DNA from: Nocardia wallacei
Lineage (GTDB): Bacteria; Actinomycetota; Actinomycetes; Mycobacteriales; Mycobacteriaceae
Length of the DNA stretch: 64,000 nt
Direction: 5' to 3'
Assembly: GCF_014466955.1 (NCBI RefSeq)
Contig: NZ_AP023396.1
Location: 2,790,001-2,854,000 of the forward strand
Shown: positions 50,766 through 60,467 of the stretch, one piece after another
Layout: the number at the start of each line of letters is the position of its first letter
Numbering within the stretch: position 1 is the first letter of the stretch
Position numbers and translations under genes: made by a program
The notes under the pieces: generated by a model
Told to the model about the DNA's origin: nothing
Seen by the model: the letters and a program-made list of their open reading frames with translations, nothing else
The model's database searches: none

Positions 50766-51845
50766 TCAGGCAAGCGGCGGTAGTCGTACGGTGACGCAGA
50801 GCCCTCCGGCGGGGCGGGGGGTGAGCGTGAGCGTTCCGGAGTGTGCTCGCGTGATGCTGTCGACGATCGCGAGGCCGAGGCCCACACCAGCGTGGTCGGT
50901 GCGGATGCGCTGGGTGCCGCGCTGGAACGGCTCGACCAGTGTGGAAACGAGGTGGGGGGAGAGCTTCTCGCCGGTGTTCTCGACTGTCAGCACCGCCGAC
51001 TCGGGCCGGGCGCTGGTGCTGACCCATACGCAGCCCTGCTCGGGAAGGTTGTGGACGATCGCGTTGTGCACGAGGTTCGTCGTCATCTGCAGCAGCAGTG
51101 CGTGGGAGCCGAGGGCGTGCGTGATGTCGCCGGAGGTCTCGATGGTGAGGCCGCGTTTCTCCGCGAGGGGAAGCAGTGTTTCGGTGGCCTCTTCCGCGAT
51201 GAGGGACAGGTCGACGGAGTCTCGCGCGAAGGACCGTTGATCGGCGCGGCTGAGCAGGAGTAGGGCCTCGGTGAGATTGATCGCCCGGGTGTTGACCGTG
51301 TGCAGAACGGCCAGCAGTTCGCCGACGTCGCGCTGCGGATCGTTGCGCGCCACCTCGAGCAGCGTCTGGGTTATCGCCAGTGGGGTGCGCAATTCGTGGG
51401 AGGCATTGGCGGCGAATCTCTGCTGTTCGGCGACGTGTGCTTCCAGGCGCGCGAGCATGTTGTCGAAGGAGTCGGCGAGTTCGCGGAACTCGTCTCGGCG
51501 GCCCGGCAGCCGGATGCGGTGCGACAGTGAGCCTTCCGTGGCCAATCGGGTGGCGTCGGTGATTCGGGCGAGCGGGGTGAGCATGCGGCCGGCGAGCACC
51601 CACCCCCCGGCGAGACCGAAGATCAGCAGACAGGCCAGCACCAGACCCATGAACGGAGCGAACGCGCGGAGCAGCACCGCGCGGTCGATCCAGAAGTTGT
51701 CGGTGGCGTTGATCCACCCCGCGGGCAAGAAATACAGGTAGAACACCAACACGGCCCCGAGCAGCAGACTCCCCGCGAACATGAGGAACCCCGCGTAGCT
51801 GAGGGTCAGTTTCAGGCGGACACTCAAACCCGGCGCTCTATCCAC
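50766..51845 (-). CDS. Sensor histidine kinase (VanS-like)
   Basis: 359 residues: two membrane helices (GFLMFAGSLLLGAVLVFYLY and FMGLVLACLLIFGLAGGWVL) with a short outside loop (~35 residues), HAMP (RMLTPLARITDATRLATEG), H-box FAANASHELRTPLAITQ, N-box MTTNLVHNAIVHN and G-box DHAGVGLGLAIVDS. GTG start at 51845 overlaps the response-regulator stop by eight bases. The layout with a VanY-like gene suggests cell-wall sensing. Confidence 0.92.
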   Translation of the reverse strand: MDRAPGLSVRLKLTLSYAGFLMFAGSLLLGAVLVFYLYFLPAGWINATDNFWIDRAVLLRAFAPFMGLVLACLLIFGLAGGWVLAGRMLTPLARITDATRLATEGSLSHRIRLPGRRDEFRELADSFDNMLARLEAHVAEQQRFAANASHELRTPLAITQTLLEVARNDPQRDVGELLAVLHTVNTRAINLTEALLLLSRADQRSFARDSVDLSLIAEEATETLLPLAEKRGLTIETSGDITHALGSHALLLQMTTNLVHNAIVHNLPEQGCVWVSTSARPESAVLTVENTGEKLSPHLVSTLVEPFQRGTQRIRTDHAGVGLGLAIVDSITRAHSGTLTLTPRPAGGLCVTVRLPPLA

Positions 51846-52533
51846 GGTCGTCTCCGTGCTGCGCTGCGTCCGGCCGACTGCTGATGTGATATCCGACGCC
51901 GGGCACGGTAGCGATGATCCACGGTTCGCCGAGGCGTTTGCGCAGGGCCGAGACCGTGATGCGCACGGCGTTGGTGAACGGGTCGGCGTTCTCGTCCCAC
52001 GCCCGCTCCAGTAGTTCTTCGGCGCTGACGACGCCGCCTTCGGCCGCGACGAGGACCTCGAGGACAGCGAATTGCTTGCGGGTCAGCGCGACGTAGCGGC
52101 CGTCGCGATAGACCTCGCGGCGGAACGGATCCAGCCGCAGGCCCGCGATCTCCCGCACCGGCGGTCTGTTGTGCGCTCGCCTGCGATCGAGTGCTCTGAG
52201 CCTGAGCACGAGTTCCCGGAGTTCGAAGGGTTTGGTGAGGTAGTCATCGGCGCCGAGGCCGAACCCGGTCGCCTTGTCGTCGAGCCGGTCGGCGGCGGTG
52301 AGCATCAGGATCGGCATGCCGCTACCCGAGGCGACGATGCGTTTCGCGATTTCGTCCCCGGAAGGACCCGGGATGTCACGATCGAGGATCGCGATGTCGT
52401 AGGCGTTGACGCTCAGCAACTCGAGAGCGGTGTCGCCGTCTCCGGCGATATCGGCCGCGATCGCTTCCAGCCGCAGTCCGTCGCGGACCGCTTCGGCCAA
52501 ATAGTGTTCGTCCTCGACGATCAATACGCGCAT
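51838..52533 (-). CDS. OmpR-family response regulator (VanR-like)
   Basis: 231 residues: receiver MRVLIVEDEHYLAEAVRDGL with phospho-Asp in DIAILDRDIPG, Thr/Lys in MLTAADR and DYLTKPFELRELVLRL, and a C-terminal winged HTH (YVALTRKQFAVLEVLV, NAVRITVSALRKRLGEPWII, TVPGVGYHI). Start ATG 52533. Cotranscribed with the kinase; divergent from the VanY-like gene, its probable target. Confidence 0.93.
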   Translation of the reverse strand: MRVLIVEDEHYLAEAVRDGLRLEAIAADIAGDGDTALELLSVNAYDIAILDRDIPGPSGDEIAKRIVASGSGMPILMLTAADRLDDKATGFGLGADDYLTKPFELRELVLRLRALDRRRAHNRPPVREIAGLRLDPFRREVYRDGRYVALTRKQFAVLEVLVAAEGGVVSAEELLERAWDENADPFTNAVRITVSALRKRLGEPWIIATVPGVGYHISSRPDAAQHGDDRG

Positions 52534-52622
52534 AGCTTCTCGATTCTTCCAGCCGGAGAGTATCGCCGGCGTATCGAAATCCGCATACGCGCCGGCAACG
52601 CGGCGCTGCCTTGACTGAAGGC

Positions 52623-53207
52623 ATGAACCATATCGGACCAGCGCGAACACCAGCTCGACGGACCGGATGGGCCACTTTCGTCACCCTGGTGGCCGTCGGC
52701 GGGATGCTTGTCGGTGTCCTCGCTTATCAGTCCCTGCCGTCGCTGTCCTCCTCGGCCGCACGATTCCACGGCAGTTCCCAGGGCACGACGGTCTTCGACG
52801 ACGACGATCCGGCCGTGGCCAACCTTGACGCCGATCTGCTCGCCGCCCTGCGCGAGGCGGCGACCGATGCCGCGGACGACGGGGTCACGCTCGTCGTCAA
52901 CAGTGGCTGGCGCTCCGCGGAGGACCAGCGGCAACTGCTGCGCGAGGCGCTGGCGAAGTACGGCTCGGAGGAGGAGGCCGCCCGATGGGTCGCCGCTCCC
53001 GACAAGTCCGCGCACGTGTCGGGAGAGGCTGTCGATATCGGGCCCACCGAAGCCGCCGCGTGGCTGGCTTCGCACGGCGCCGGGTACGGGCTGTGCCAGG
53101 TCTACGCCAACGAGCCCTGGCACTACGAGCTGCGACCTCGTGCCGGTGCGTACGGCTGCCCACCCTGGTACGCCGACCCCACCGAGGATCCGAGGATGCG
53201 GCAGTGA
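52623..53207 (+). CDS. D-alanyl-D-alanine carboxypeptidase (VanY-like, M15B)
   Basis: 194 residues: a single N-terminal membrane anchor (WATFVTLVAVGGMLVGVLAY), then the peptidase M15 domain: VNSGWRSAEDQRQLL, zinc ligands in SAHVSGEAVDIGP (SxHxxGxAxD), and EPWHYELRP (catalytic Glu and ligand His). It trims the terminal D-Ala of peptidoglycan stems outside the membrane. Start is ATG at 52623. It overlaps the next gene (GTGA). With the VanR/S pair next door it probably forms an envelope-stress unit; no VanHAX genes are present. Confidence 0.92.
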   Translation: MNHIGPARTPARRTGWATFVTLVAVGGMLVGVLAYQSLPSLSSSAARFHGSSQGTTVFDDDDPAVANLDADLLAALREAATDAADDGVTLVVNSGWRSAEDQRQLLREALAKYGSEEEAARWVAAPDKSAHVSGEAVDIGPTEAAAWLASHGAGYGLCQVYANEPWHYELRPRAGAYGCPPWYADPTEDPRMRQ

Positions 53208-54550
53208 GTACCGATACGGTCGGCCCCCGAACCGTCACGCCATCCGCCCCGCGCCCGACGACGCGACTGGCGTTCCGATTCTGCGTCGTCTACTTCGGCC
53301 TGTGCTGCCTGCTGCTTACATACATTCCGTTCACGCTGCTGGGCATTCTCGGCTACTGGATCCGCCACTACGTCGGGCCGTGGCCCATGCTGCCGATCGA
53401 CCCCGTCACCGGTTGGGTGGGCAGGACTTTCTTCGGGGTCGACGCGGTGCTGAACGAGAACTCCGGAGCGGGCGATCAGGCGGCCATCTGGGTGCTGGTG
53501 TTCTGCATTCTGGTTGTCGCCGTGGTGGTTACGGCGGTGTGGACGATGGTCGACCGCCGCACCGACCACCCGCGCCTGCGGGCCTGGTTCCCGCTGTTCC
53601 TGCGGTTGTGCCTGGGCGGGCAGATGCTGGGGTTCGGAATGGCCAAACTGATCCCCACGCAGATGACCGCTCCCTCGTTGGCGCAACTGCTGCGGCCGTA
53701 CGGCGAGATGAGTCCGGCCTCGGTGCTGTGGCTGCAGGTCGGCAGCTCCTATCCGTACGAAATGGCCCTCGGCGCAGTGGAAGTGGTGGCCGGGCTGCTG
53801 CTGTTCGTGCCCCGGACCGCGGTGCTGGGCGCGGTACTGAGCCTGGCGAGCATGGCCCAGGTCACCCTGCTGAACCTGACGTTCGATATCCCGGAAAAGC
53901 TGCTCGCCGGACACCTGCTGTTGATCAGCCTGGTCCTGCTCGCCCCGTATCTCGGCCGGCTGGCCGACATGTTCGTGCGGCAGCGCGCGTGCGCCCCGCT
54001 GGCCCAGCCCGCGCTGTTCACCGACAGACGGAAAAATCGCGTCGCACTGTGGCTGCAGGTCGCTCTGGGTCTCTGGATCGCGTTCGGCAGCGGGTATGAC
54101 CGGTGGGTGGTCTGGCAGGAGCAATATGGCCCCGCCAGCCCCAAATCCGAGCTGTACGGCATCTGGGACGTGCGGGACTTCACCCTCGACGAGCAGCCGG
54201 TGCCGCCCCTGACAACCGACGAGAACCGTTGGCAGCGACTGGTTTTCGATGACCCGGCAGAAGCGACCTACCAGCGGATGAACGGTGAACTGGTGCCGTT
54301 GCGCGCCGAGTTCGGCCGCGACCGGCAACTCGAACTCACCACGGCGACGGACACCACCGGCGAAGAAGCCGACCACCACCCGATTGTCGCGACACTGTCC
54401 ACCGAGCGGCCTGCCCAGGACCGGCTCCTACTCCGCGGGACACTGAACGACCACCTGGTCGCTATGACCCTGGAACGCGTGGACCCGGACAGCTTCACCC
54501 TGCGCAGCCGCGGATTCCATTGGATCCAGGACAACATCTACTTCCGCTGA
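53204..54550 (+). CDS. DoxX-like multi-pass membrane protein
   Basis: 448 residues from GTG 53204. About seven or eight membrane helices in the first 300 residues (FCVVYFGLCCLLLTYIPFTL, AAIWVLVFCILVVAVVVTAV, then LFLRLCLGGQMLGFGMAKLI, the DoxX-type start), followed by a ~130-residue soluble C-terminal domain (SELYGIWDVRDFTLDEQPVP, LTTDENRWQRLVFDD) that looks like a beta-rich lipocalin-like module. Function unknown. Coupled to vanY-like; likely an envelope protein of the same operon. Confidence 0.75.
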   Translation: MSTDTVGPRTVTPSAPRPTTRLAFRFCVVYFGLCCLLLTYIPFTLLGILGYWIRHYVGPWPMLPIDPVTGWVGRTFFGVDAVLNENSGAGDQAAIWVLVFCILVVAVVVTAVWTMVDRRTDHPRLRAWFPLFLRLCLGGQMLGFGMAKLIPTQMTAPSLAQLLRPYGEMSPASVLWLQVGSSYPYEMALGAVEVVAGLLLFVPRTAVLGAVLSLASMAQVTLLNLTFDIPEKLLAGHLLLISLVLLAPYLGRLADMFVRQRACAPLAQPALFTDRRKNRVALWLQVALGLWIAFGSGYDRWVVWQEQYGPASPKSELYGIWDVRDFTLDEQPVPPLTTDENRWQRLVFDDPAEATYQRMNGELVPLRAEFGRDRQLELTTATDTTGEEADHHPIVATLSTERPAQDRLLLRGTLNDHLVAMTLERVDPDSFTLRSRGFHWIQDNIYFR

Positions 54551-54599
54551 CCCACCCGCGCTCTGCCACACCCCGGAGCCCGCCCGTCTCCGCGAACCT

Positions 54600-55004
54600 G
54601 TTCCCATGACCCGCGCCGCCTCCGCGTAGGTCTTGTCATGGAACAGCCGCAGCACCAGTGCTTCTCATTCCCGGTGGCGGCAGTGCACGGAGGGCGGCGA
54701 GCACTGTGTGACGTAGTGCGATCATGTCGTCGATATTCGGCTCCGCACTGTAGGCGAGCGCGCCGACCCGCTCGGCGCAATAGGGTTCGTGCTGCCGGCG
54801 AGCATCGGCCGAGCGGCGCCAGGAGTCACGTACCAGGTTCGCGGTCGCGGCCCACAGGTATGAACGCAGCTTGTCGACCTCGGTGATATCGGGCCTGGCC
54901 CGGTACACACGTAATAAGGCCGTCTGCACGATGTCTTCGGCGTCGAGCCTGCTGCCGACCTGTCGTGCCACCGACGCGAGCAGCATGTCGTGTGTCGATG
55001 CCAC
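54600..55004 (-). pseudogene. Decayed ECF sigma factor paralogue
   Basis: From GTG 55004: STHDMLLASVARQVGSRLDA, EDIVQTALLRVYRARPDITE and LWAATANLVRDSWRRSADAR closely match the sigma factor at 50171. Near 54655-54680 (after ALRALPP) the frame breaks; the sequence resumes one frame over as EALVLRLFHDKTYAEAARVM and then ends at MGT without the region-4.2 recognition helix. The rest is antisense to the DoxX-like gene. Not functional as a sigma factor. Confidence 0.85.
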
Positions 55005-55068
55005 ACCTTGCGCTACAACGGTGCGTGTGCCGTTCTCGAAGCCGTTGTGTCACTCGATGTTTGCCTGG

Positions 55069-57675
55069 TCAGCGAGTCTTCCGAGTGGTTCTCGCACCCG
55101 GGGCGGGGAGCCCCGGTATGAAGTCCGCGATGTCGGCGCGCGAGGTGATCCGTAGCTTCCGCAGCACCGCGGCGACTTGGGCGTCGACGGTGCGTCGCGA
55201 TTTGCCGCGCCGGGCGGCGATGGCCGAATTGGTCCATCCTGCCGCCGCCAGTGCCGCGACATCCTGTTCGGCCGAGGTCAGAGTGGCCCACGCGGAGCCG
55301 CCCGCGTCCGTGTTCGCTACCGGAGTCATACGCTTTCCTGTCAGCGGGGTGCCCGAGGCCAGCTGCTGGACTTCGTTCCGTTCCGGCCGCAGTTGTGCGC
55401 CGCGTGCCTCGGTAGCGGCGAATACCTCTGGGCCGAGCACGTTCTCGGCTGCCTGAACAGCCTCTTCGACCAGATCTGCGAACGGCCCGAGCCGCCGGAT
55501 CTCGATACCGAGTGTGGCGCGCAGCCGCCGCGTGCCACCCGCCAGCAGCGCGATCTCGGTCGCCACAGCCGAGGTAGGGCGCGGATCGGCCGCCCGATTC
55601 GCGGGATCGGTAATGATCTGCGCCAGTGTCCACGCCCGGAATTCCACCGCCCACAGCGACGCCCACCGTTCGCGAACGGGCTCGAGGTCGGCCAGCACCG
55701 TTCGTTGCACCGTCAGGGCCGCACCGGGATCGCCGAGGCGGGTGAGCGCGATCGACCAGGTCAGTTGCGCCCACGACCTGGTCCAGGGCACGCCCGCGGC
55801 GGTGGTCCGTTCGAGGTACTGCCAAGCCAGATCCCGCGCTTGCGTCGCGGTTCCGAGCAGAGCGGCCGCGAGCGCCGCGAGTTGCTGGCTCGGAATCGCG
55901 CTCGCCGTATTGCCCGCCCGGTCGAATTTTCGCTGCGCCCGTTGCAGCACCACGATCGCCACCGGATCTCTTCGGGCCACGAAAAGCTCGACGCCCCAGG
56001 CGAAATCCACCACTGCGGGAAGGCCGGGCACTTGATCGGGTGTTGCGCGCCAGGTGTCCACCGCGTCGGGCAGGCAGGTCCGGACACATCGGTCGAGCAT
56101 CCGCTCGGCATCGCCGATTTCGCCCTGGGACAACATGATCCATACCAGCAGGGCCATCGCCGTCACCCGAAGCTCGTGCGGTGGCGGGGACAACGTCCGG
56201 GTCGTGTCGAGCGCGCGCTCGGTTCGCAGCCGCATCTCCCGGAAGGACCCTTTGACGAAAGCCAGTCGCAGCTCCAGCAGTCCCACACAGATTTCCAAGC
56301 CACGCAACGCGTTGCCGCCGGGCACGAGACTACGTTCGGTCGCGAGAACTATGTTGTGCCACGCCGCATTCGCCCAGTCGACGAGCCCTTCCGCCGCCGC
56401 GCCGAAACAGTTCGCCGCCGCCTCCCGGATCCTGTCGCGGTAATAGTCGCAATGCCGCTCGGCGAGTCGCGCTGCCGCATCGGGCTCACCGCTGGTTCGT
56501 CGGTTCAGCTGCTGCTGGGCGTATACGCGAAGATTTCCCGACAGCGAGTAGTACACCGTGGTCGCCGTGAGCTGGCGCGATACCAGCGACTGATCCGCCA
56601 GCCGCTCCAGCAGGCCCTCGATCTCGTTGTCGAGAATGCGCATCCGGCCGTCGGTGGGCATTCCGTCGGAATCCGCGCAGATGTGGCGTATCGCGTCGAG
56701 GTCGGCTCCGACCGGCAGAACCGGGTCGTCCGCGGCGCCGGGGTCGGTGTCATAGCCCCCAGCGAATACCGACAGCCGGTCGAACAGCGCCCGCTCCTTC
56801 TCGCTGCACAAGTCATAGGACCAGCCGATGACATCATTGATGCTGCGATGCCGCTCCTCACCGCCGAATACCGGTCCGGCGGGCCAATCCAGACGACGGT
56901 CCCCACCGCAGATCTCCGCCAGGATCATTCTCATCGGCCGGCGCGCGAGGCGACCGGCCGCCAGGTGGATGAACAGCGGGTGGTAGTCCATCTGCCGGCA
57001 GATCTGGTCGGCCATCGCCGTGTCGTCCGCTCCACCGAAAGGCCGGCCGGCCAACTCGGCACGTTGGCGGAACAGTTGCAGTGCTTGATGCGGTGGCAAC
57101 GGAGGCACAGGGAACTGTTGCTCGTCGACCCAGCCGATCGCCTCGCGACTGGTCGCCACAATGCACAGTCCCGGTATCGCCTCCAGCATTCGAGCGATCA
57201 GCACCCCGGCGCCGGCCAGCACATGTTCACAGTTGTCCAGCACCAGCACCACTCGCACGGTCCGGTTCCTGCCGTCGATCCTGGTCAAGGTGGTGGTCAG
57301 GGCCTCCCACATCGAGCGGCCCGAATAGTCGGTCGTCACCACGGAGCGCGCGATCTCCTCCTCGACCGCCGCCGCGTCGCTGTCGGGTGCCAGACGCGCC
57401 AGGCGCACGGTATGCACCGGCGCGCGGCTCGCCTTCGCCAGACGCTGTGCCGCTTTCGCGGCCAGCCGCGTCTTCCCGATACCGCCGGGACCGATCAGCG
57501 TCACCAATCGCGTCCCCCGCATCAACAGCGTGACGATGGTGTCGAGCTCGTGTGCGCGCCCCACGAAATCGTCGGCGGGCGTACGGCCCGAGCGCTGCCC
57601 GGGATCGCCTGGTGACTCCGAGTTCGGACGCACCGGCAAAGGTGCCCGAACAGTGCCTGGCGGAAGTCTGGTCAT
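55069..57675 (-). CDS. Large LuxR-family STAND regulator A
   Basis: 868 residues. N-terminal NTPase: FVGRAHELDTIVTLL, Walker A LIGPGGIGKTRLAAKA (~70), Walker B VVLVLDNCEHVLAGAG, ATSREAIGWVDEQ and GWSYDLCSEKERALFDRLSV (STAND winged-helix). A helical TPR-like middle is followed by the C-terminal LuxR HTH: LTSAEQDVAALAAAGWTNSA, IAARRGKSRRTVDAQVAAVL. The start is ATG at 57675, well inside a much longer open frame whose upstream part lacks homology. It is divergent from a close paralogue, and the two probably cross-regulate. Confidence 0.88.
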   Translation of the reverse strand: MTRLPPGTVRAPLPVRPNSESPGDPGQRSGRTPADDFVGRAHELDTIVTLLMRGTRLVTLIGPGGIGKTRLAAKAAQRLAKASRAPVHTVRLARLAPDSDAAAVEEEIARSVVTTDYSGRSMWEALTTTLTRIDGRNRTVRVVLVLDNCEHVLAGAGVLIARMLEAIPGLCIVATSREAIGWVDEQQFPVPPLPPHQALQLFRQRAELAGRPFGGADDTAMADQICRQMDYHPLFIHLAAGRLARRPMRMILAEICGGDRRLDWPAGPVFGGEERHRSINDVIGWSYDLCSEKERALFDRLSVFAGGYDTDPGAADDPVLPVGADLDAIRHICADSDGMPTDGRMRILDNEIEGLLERLADQSLVSRQLTATTVYYSLSGNLRVYAQQQLNRRTSGEPDAAARLAERHCDYYRDRIREAAANCFGAAAEGLVDWANAAWHNIVLATERSLVPGGNALRGLEICVGLLELRLAFVKGSFREMRLRTERALDTTRTLSPPPHELRVTAMALLVWIMLSQGEIGDAERMLDRCVRTCLPDAVDTWRATPDQVPGLPAVVDFAWGVELFVARRDPVAIVVLQRAQRKFDRAGNTASAIPSQQLAALAAALLGTATQARDLAWQYLERTTAAGVPWTRSWAQLTWSIALTRLGDPGAALTVQRTVLADLEPVRERWASLWAVEFRAWTLAQIITDPANRAADPRPTSAVATEIALLAGGTRRLRATLGIEIRRLGPFADLVEEAVQAAENVLGPEVFAATEARGAQLRPERNEVQQLASGTPLTGKRMTPVANTDAGGSAWATLTSAEQDVAALAAAGWTNSAIAARRGKSRRTVDAQVAAVLRKLRITSRADIADFIPGLPAPGARTTRKTR

Positions 57676-57702
57676 TCCCTTACAGACGGTTCGCCGCTGG
57701 AC

Positions 57703-57727
57703 AAGGTTGGGCACCCGCCCCAACCTT
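57703..57727. promoter_or_regulatory. Inverted repeat between the divergent LuxR-type genes
   Basis: AAGGTTGGG (57703-57711), 7-base centre, CCCAACCTT (57719-57727), in the 120-base gap between the two starts. A dyad of this size suits a LuxR-type dimer. Confidence 0.6.
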
Positions 57728-57795
57728 TCCCGGCCTTCGGCGGTCGTAGCAGGTGACCTGCGCGGGAAATGGTGTGTGAGGAGAGGCGGATTCCG

Positions 57796-60363
57796 ATGTG
57801 CTCGAACCGACAACCGGAAACGATCGAATTCCGCGCCCGCGATCTGCCCGCCGTGACCGCCGGCTTCGTCGGCCGCGAGGTGGAACTCGACATGCTGCTG
57901 CCGCTCGTGATGACGCCCGGGCGGCTGGTCACGCTGACGGGGATGGGTGGAATCGGGAAGACTCAGCTGGCCGCGGAGGCGGTCCGCCGATTCCGCAACG
58001 CCACCGGCATACCCGTGCGCTGGATCCGGCTCGCGCACCTGGCAAGGGACTCCGGCCGAGCGGCCATCGAAGCCGAGATCGCCGGTTCCGGGCTGGGGAC
58101 GGATGTGCCGGTCGGTCCGGCCGCCGGTCGCCGCACGCATGCGCTGCTGGTCCTGGACAACTGCGAACATGTCCGCAGCGGTGTCGCCGCCGCGCTACCA
58201 GGCCTGCTGGACACGATGAGCGGGCTGACCGTGCTGACAACGAGTCGTGAGGCGCTCGGCGACGACCGGGAACAGACGATCGTCGTCCCGCCGTTGTCGC
58301 GGAGCGACGCACTGACCCTGTTTCGCTACGGAGCAGCGCTCGTCGGATACCCCCTGGAAAACGACTGGCCGCAGTCCGCGAGCGCCATTTGCGGACATCT
58401 GCACGACAACCCGCTCTATATCCGGTTGGCGGCAGCCCGTCTCGAGCGCCGGCCACTACGGTCCCTCCTGGACGGGCTGAACGGCGAAGCCGGAGTCGAC
58501 CAGCGGCTACGGTGGTACGCGGCGTCGCGCGTGGGTGCCGATGACCGGCATCACGGCATCTACGCGGCGATCGCATGGTCGTACGATTTGTGCGGTGACG
58601 AGGAGCGGCTGCTGTTCGAACGCATGTCGGTATTCGCACCGGGTCGCATCGCCCCCGCCGGGGACGCCGCCGACATCGACGCAGGCAGCGAAGCGGCCGC
58701 GATCGAGGCCGTCTGCGCTGATGACGCAGATATCGATGCGGCGCGTGAATCGGCTTTCGCCACTACCCGATTGCACCGCGGCAAGATCGAAACTCTGCTG
58801 GAACAGTTGGTGCGCCGATCATTGGTCTCGGTGCAGCGCACGCCGACTGGTGCGCGGTATTCGCTGACGGAAAGCGTCCGGGTGTTCGCGCAGGAGCGAC
58901 TTCGGGAACGCGACGCCGCTGCCGCCGGCGATCCGGTGCGACGGCATCTGCGGTACTACCGGAACAGGGTCGTCGATGCCGCGGCGCAGTGGTTCGGCCC
59001 GCGCGAAGACACCCTGATCAGGTGGCTCCCGTCCGCGTGGCCCGATGTGCGGACGGCGATCCGGGCCGGCCTCGGCACACCCGCCGATGCCGTGCTGGCC
59101 CTGGAAATCTGCGCGGCTCTGCAGGCCGTGCCCGTCTCGCCCGCGCCCTCGTTGCGGGAGGTACGGCAGTTGACCGAGCGCGCCATGGCCGTTGCGGGAT
59201 CGTCCGCAGCCGCCGAGCTGCGGTTGCGCGCCACCGCCGCGCTGGCGTGGACCGCTGTCCGGCAGGGTTTGTTCGAGGACGCCGAACGGTTGCTGGAACA
59301 GTGTGTCGTCGCGTGTGATCTCGAGCCCGATCAAGCGCGGCATTGGCGAGACACCGCAGCCATCGATATCGGGCTGCCCGCGGTCGTCGAGTTCGTGTGG
59401 GGGTGCGAACTGTGGCTGGTCCGGCGCGACGGCGCGGCGATCGGAGTGCTCGTCCGCGCCCGGGAAAAGTTCGAGCGGAACCACGAGTGGGGCATGGCGG
59501 CCAGGTGCGCGGTATCGGCTGTCGCGGGGACCGCACAGCTGCGCGGACCAGAGCAGGCCGAACGTCTCGTCGGCCCGCTGCGCGTCCGGGCAGACGCGGG
59601 AAAGTCCCGCTGGACGATGGCGTGGGCCGACCTATCCGAGGCCATCGCGCTGATCGAGCGCGGTGACGCTCCCCGGGCAACCGCACTCATCGCTCGCGCG
59701 GTGTCGTACCTGGCGTCGGTCGGTGATCGGCGGGGCGTCGTGTGGGCCCTGACGCTGCGTATCCGGGCGCTCGCGCCGAGCATCGCCGGTATCGGCCCGC
59801 GCCGTGCCGCCGCCGCCGCGGAGATCGCCCGATTGTCCGGCATCGTCGGTACGGTCGGCACCGAACTCGGGACGGATACCCGAGCGACCGCGGATCTCGT
59901 CGAACGGACCACTGCCGCCGTCGCGGTCGCCCGAGATCTGCTCGGGGCAAAGGCATTCGCCGCCGCCCATGCCCGAGGCGCGCGACTGCGCCTGGATCCC
60001 GACGGGCTCGCACACATGCTGTCGGGGGCAAGCGGATTCGACCGGAGCCTGCGCTCGAATGGGCATGGCCGTGCGGCGGATTCGCGATGGAACGAGTTGT
60101 CGCGGTCCGAGCGGCACGTGGCCCTGCTCGCTGCCGCCGGATGGACGAATACCGCGATCGCCGCACGGCGCGGCACCTCGGTCCGCACCGTGCACGCGCA
60201 GATGGCCGCGACCCTGCACAAACTGATGATCACTTCCCGTCGCGACATCGCCGAATTCGTTCCGGTCACGCAGCGATTGGAAAGCCTGCGGGAAGCCGCG
60301 CGCCCGGCACGAAGCGACTCCGGCCGAGCCGGAGCCCGAGGTACGCACTGTCATCCGGAATGA
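57796..60363 (+). CDS. Large LuxR-family STAND regulator B
   Basis: 855 residues, with the same plan as regulator A: FVGREVELDMLLPLV, Walker A LTGMGGIGKTQLAAEA, Walker B LLVLDNCEHVRSGV, TTSREALGDDREQ, AWSYDLCGDEERLLFERMSV, TPR-like helices and a C-terminal LuxR HTH (RSERHVALLAAAGWTNTAIA, ARRGTSVRTVHAQMAATLHK). ATG at 57796 has GGAGAGGCGGA; GTG 57769 is possible. It is followed after 104 bases by the protease-STAND gene and may control it. Confidence 0.88.
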   Translation: MCSNRQPETIEFRARDLPAVTAGFVGREVELDMLLPLVMTPGRLVTLTGMGGIGKTQLAAEAVRRFRNATGIPVRWIRLAHLARDSGRAAIEAEIAGSGLGTDVPVGPAAGRRTHALLVLDNCEHVRSGVAAALPGLLDTMSGLTVLTTSREALGDDREQTIVVPPLSRSDALTLFRYGAALVGYPLENDWPQSASAICGHLHDNPLYIRLAAARLERRPLRSLLDGLNGEAGVDQRLRWYAASRVGADDRHHGIYAAIAWSYDLCGDEERLLFERMSVFAPGRIAPAGDAADIDAGSEAAAIEAVCADDADIDAARESAFATTRLHRGKIETLLEQLVRRSLVSVQRTPTGARYSLTESVRVFAQERLRERDAAAAGDPVRRHLRYYRNRVVDAAAQWFGPREDTLIRWLPSAWPDVRTAIRAGLGTPADAVLALEICAALQAVPVSPAPSLREVRQLTERAMAVAGSSAAAELRLRATAALAWTAVRQGLFEDAERLLEQCVVACDLEPDQARHWRDTAAIDIGLPAVVEFVWGCELWLVRRDGAAIGVLVRAREKFERNHEWGMAARCAVSAVAGTAQLRGPEQAERLVGPLRVRADAGKSRWTMAWADLSEAIALIERGDAPRATALIARAVSYLASVGDRRGVVWALTLRIRALAPSIAGIGPRRAAAAAEIARLSGIVGTVGTELGTDTRATADLVERTTAAVAVARDLLGAKAFAAAHARGARLRLDPDGLAHMLSGASGFDRSLRSNGHGRAADSRWNELSRSERHVALLAAAGWTNTAIAARRGTSVRTVHAQMAATLHKLMITSRRDIAEFVPVTQRLESLREAARPARSDSGRAGARGTHCHPE

Positions 60364-60467
60364 GTGGGAATGCGAGTTCCTGCCCCTGCGTGATCGGAAA
60401 GGTACTATCGCCCCCCGCTGCGCGGTCCTTCGGAGCACACGGTGGGAAATCAGCGAGAGGACGGAAA

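Noticed and set aside
50774..52614. Plus-strand open frames opposite the two-component genes
   Set aside because: Pure antisense shadows of the sensor kinase and response regulator, which carry all family motifs.
50766..53207. Vancomycin resistance operon
   Set aside because: VanR/S-like and VanY-like proteins are present, but VanH, VanA ligase and VanX are absent; VanY-type enzymes also serve normal wall remodelling.
55069..58170. Extended 1033-residue version of LuxR regulator A
   Set aside because: The extra N-terminal part overlaps the coding start of regulator B and has no family similarity; ATG 57675 gives the conserved protein.
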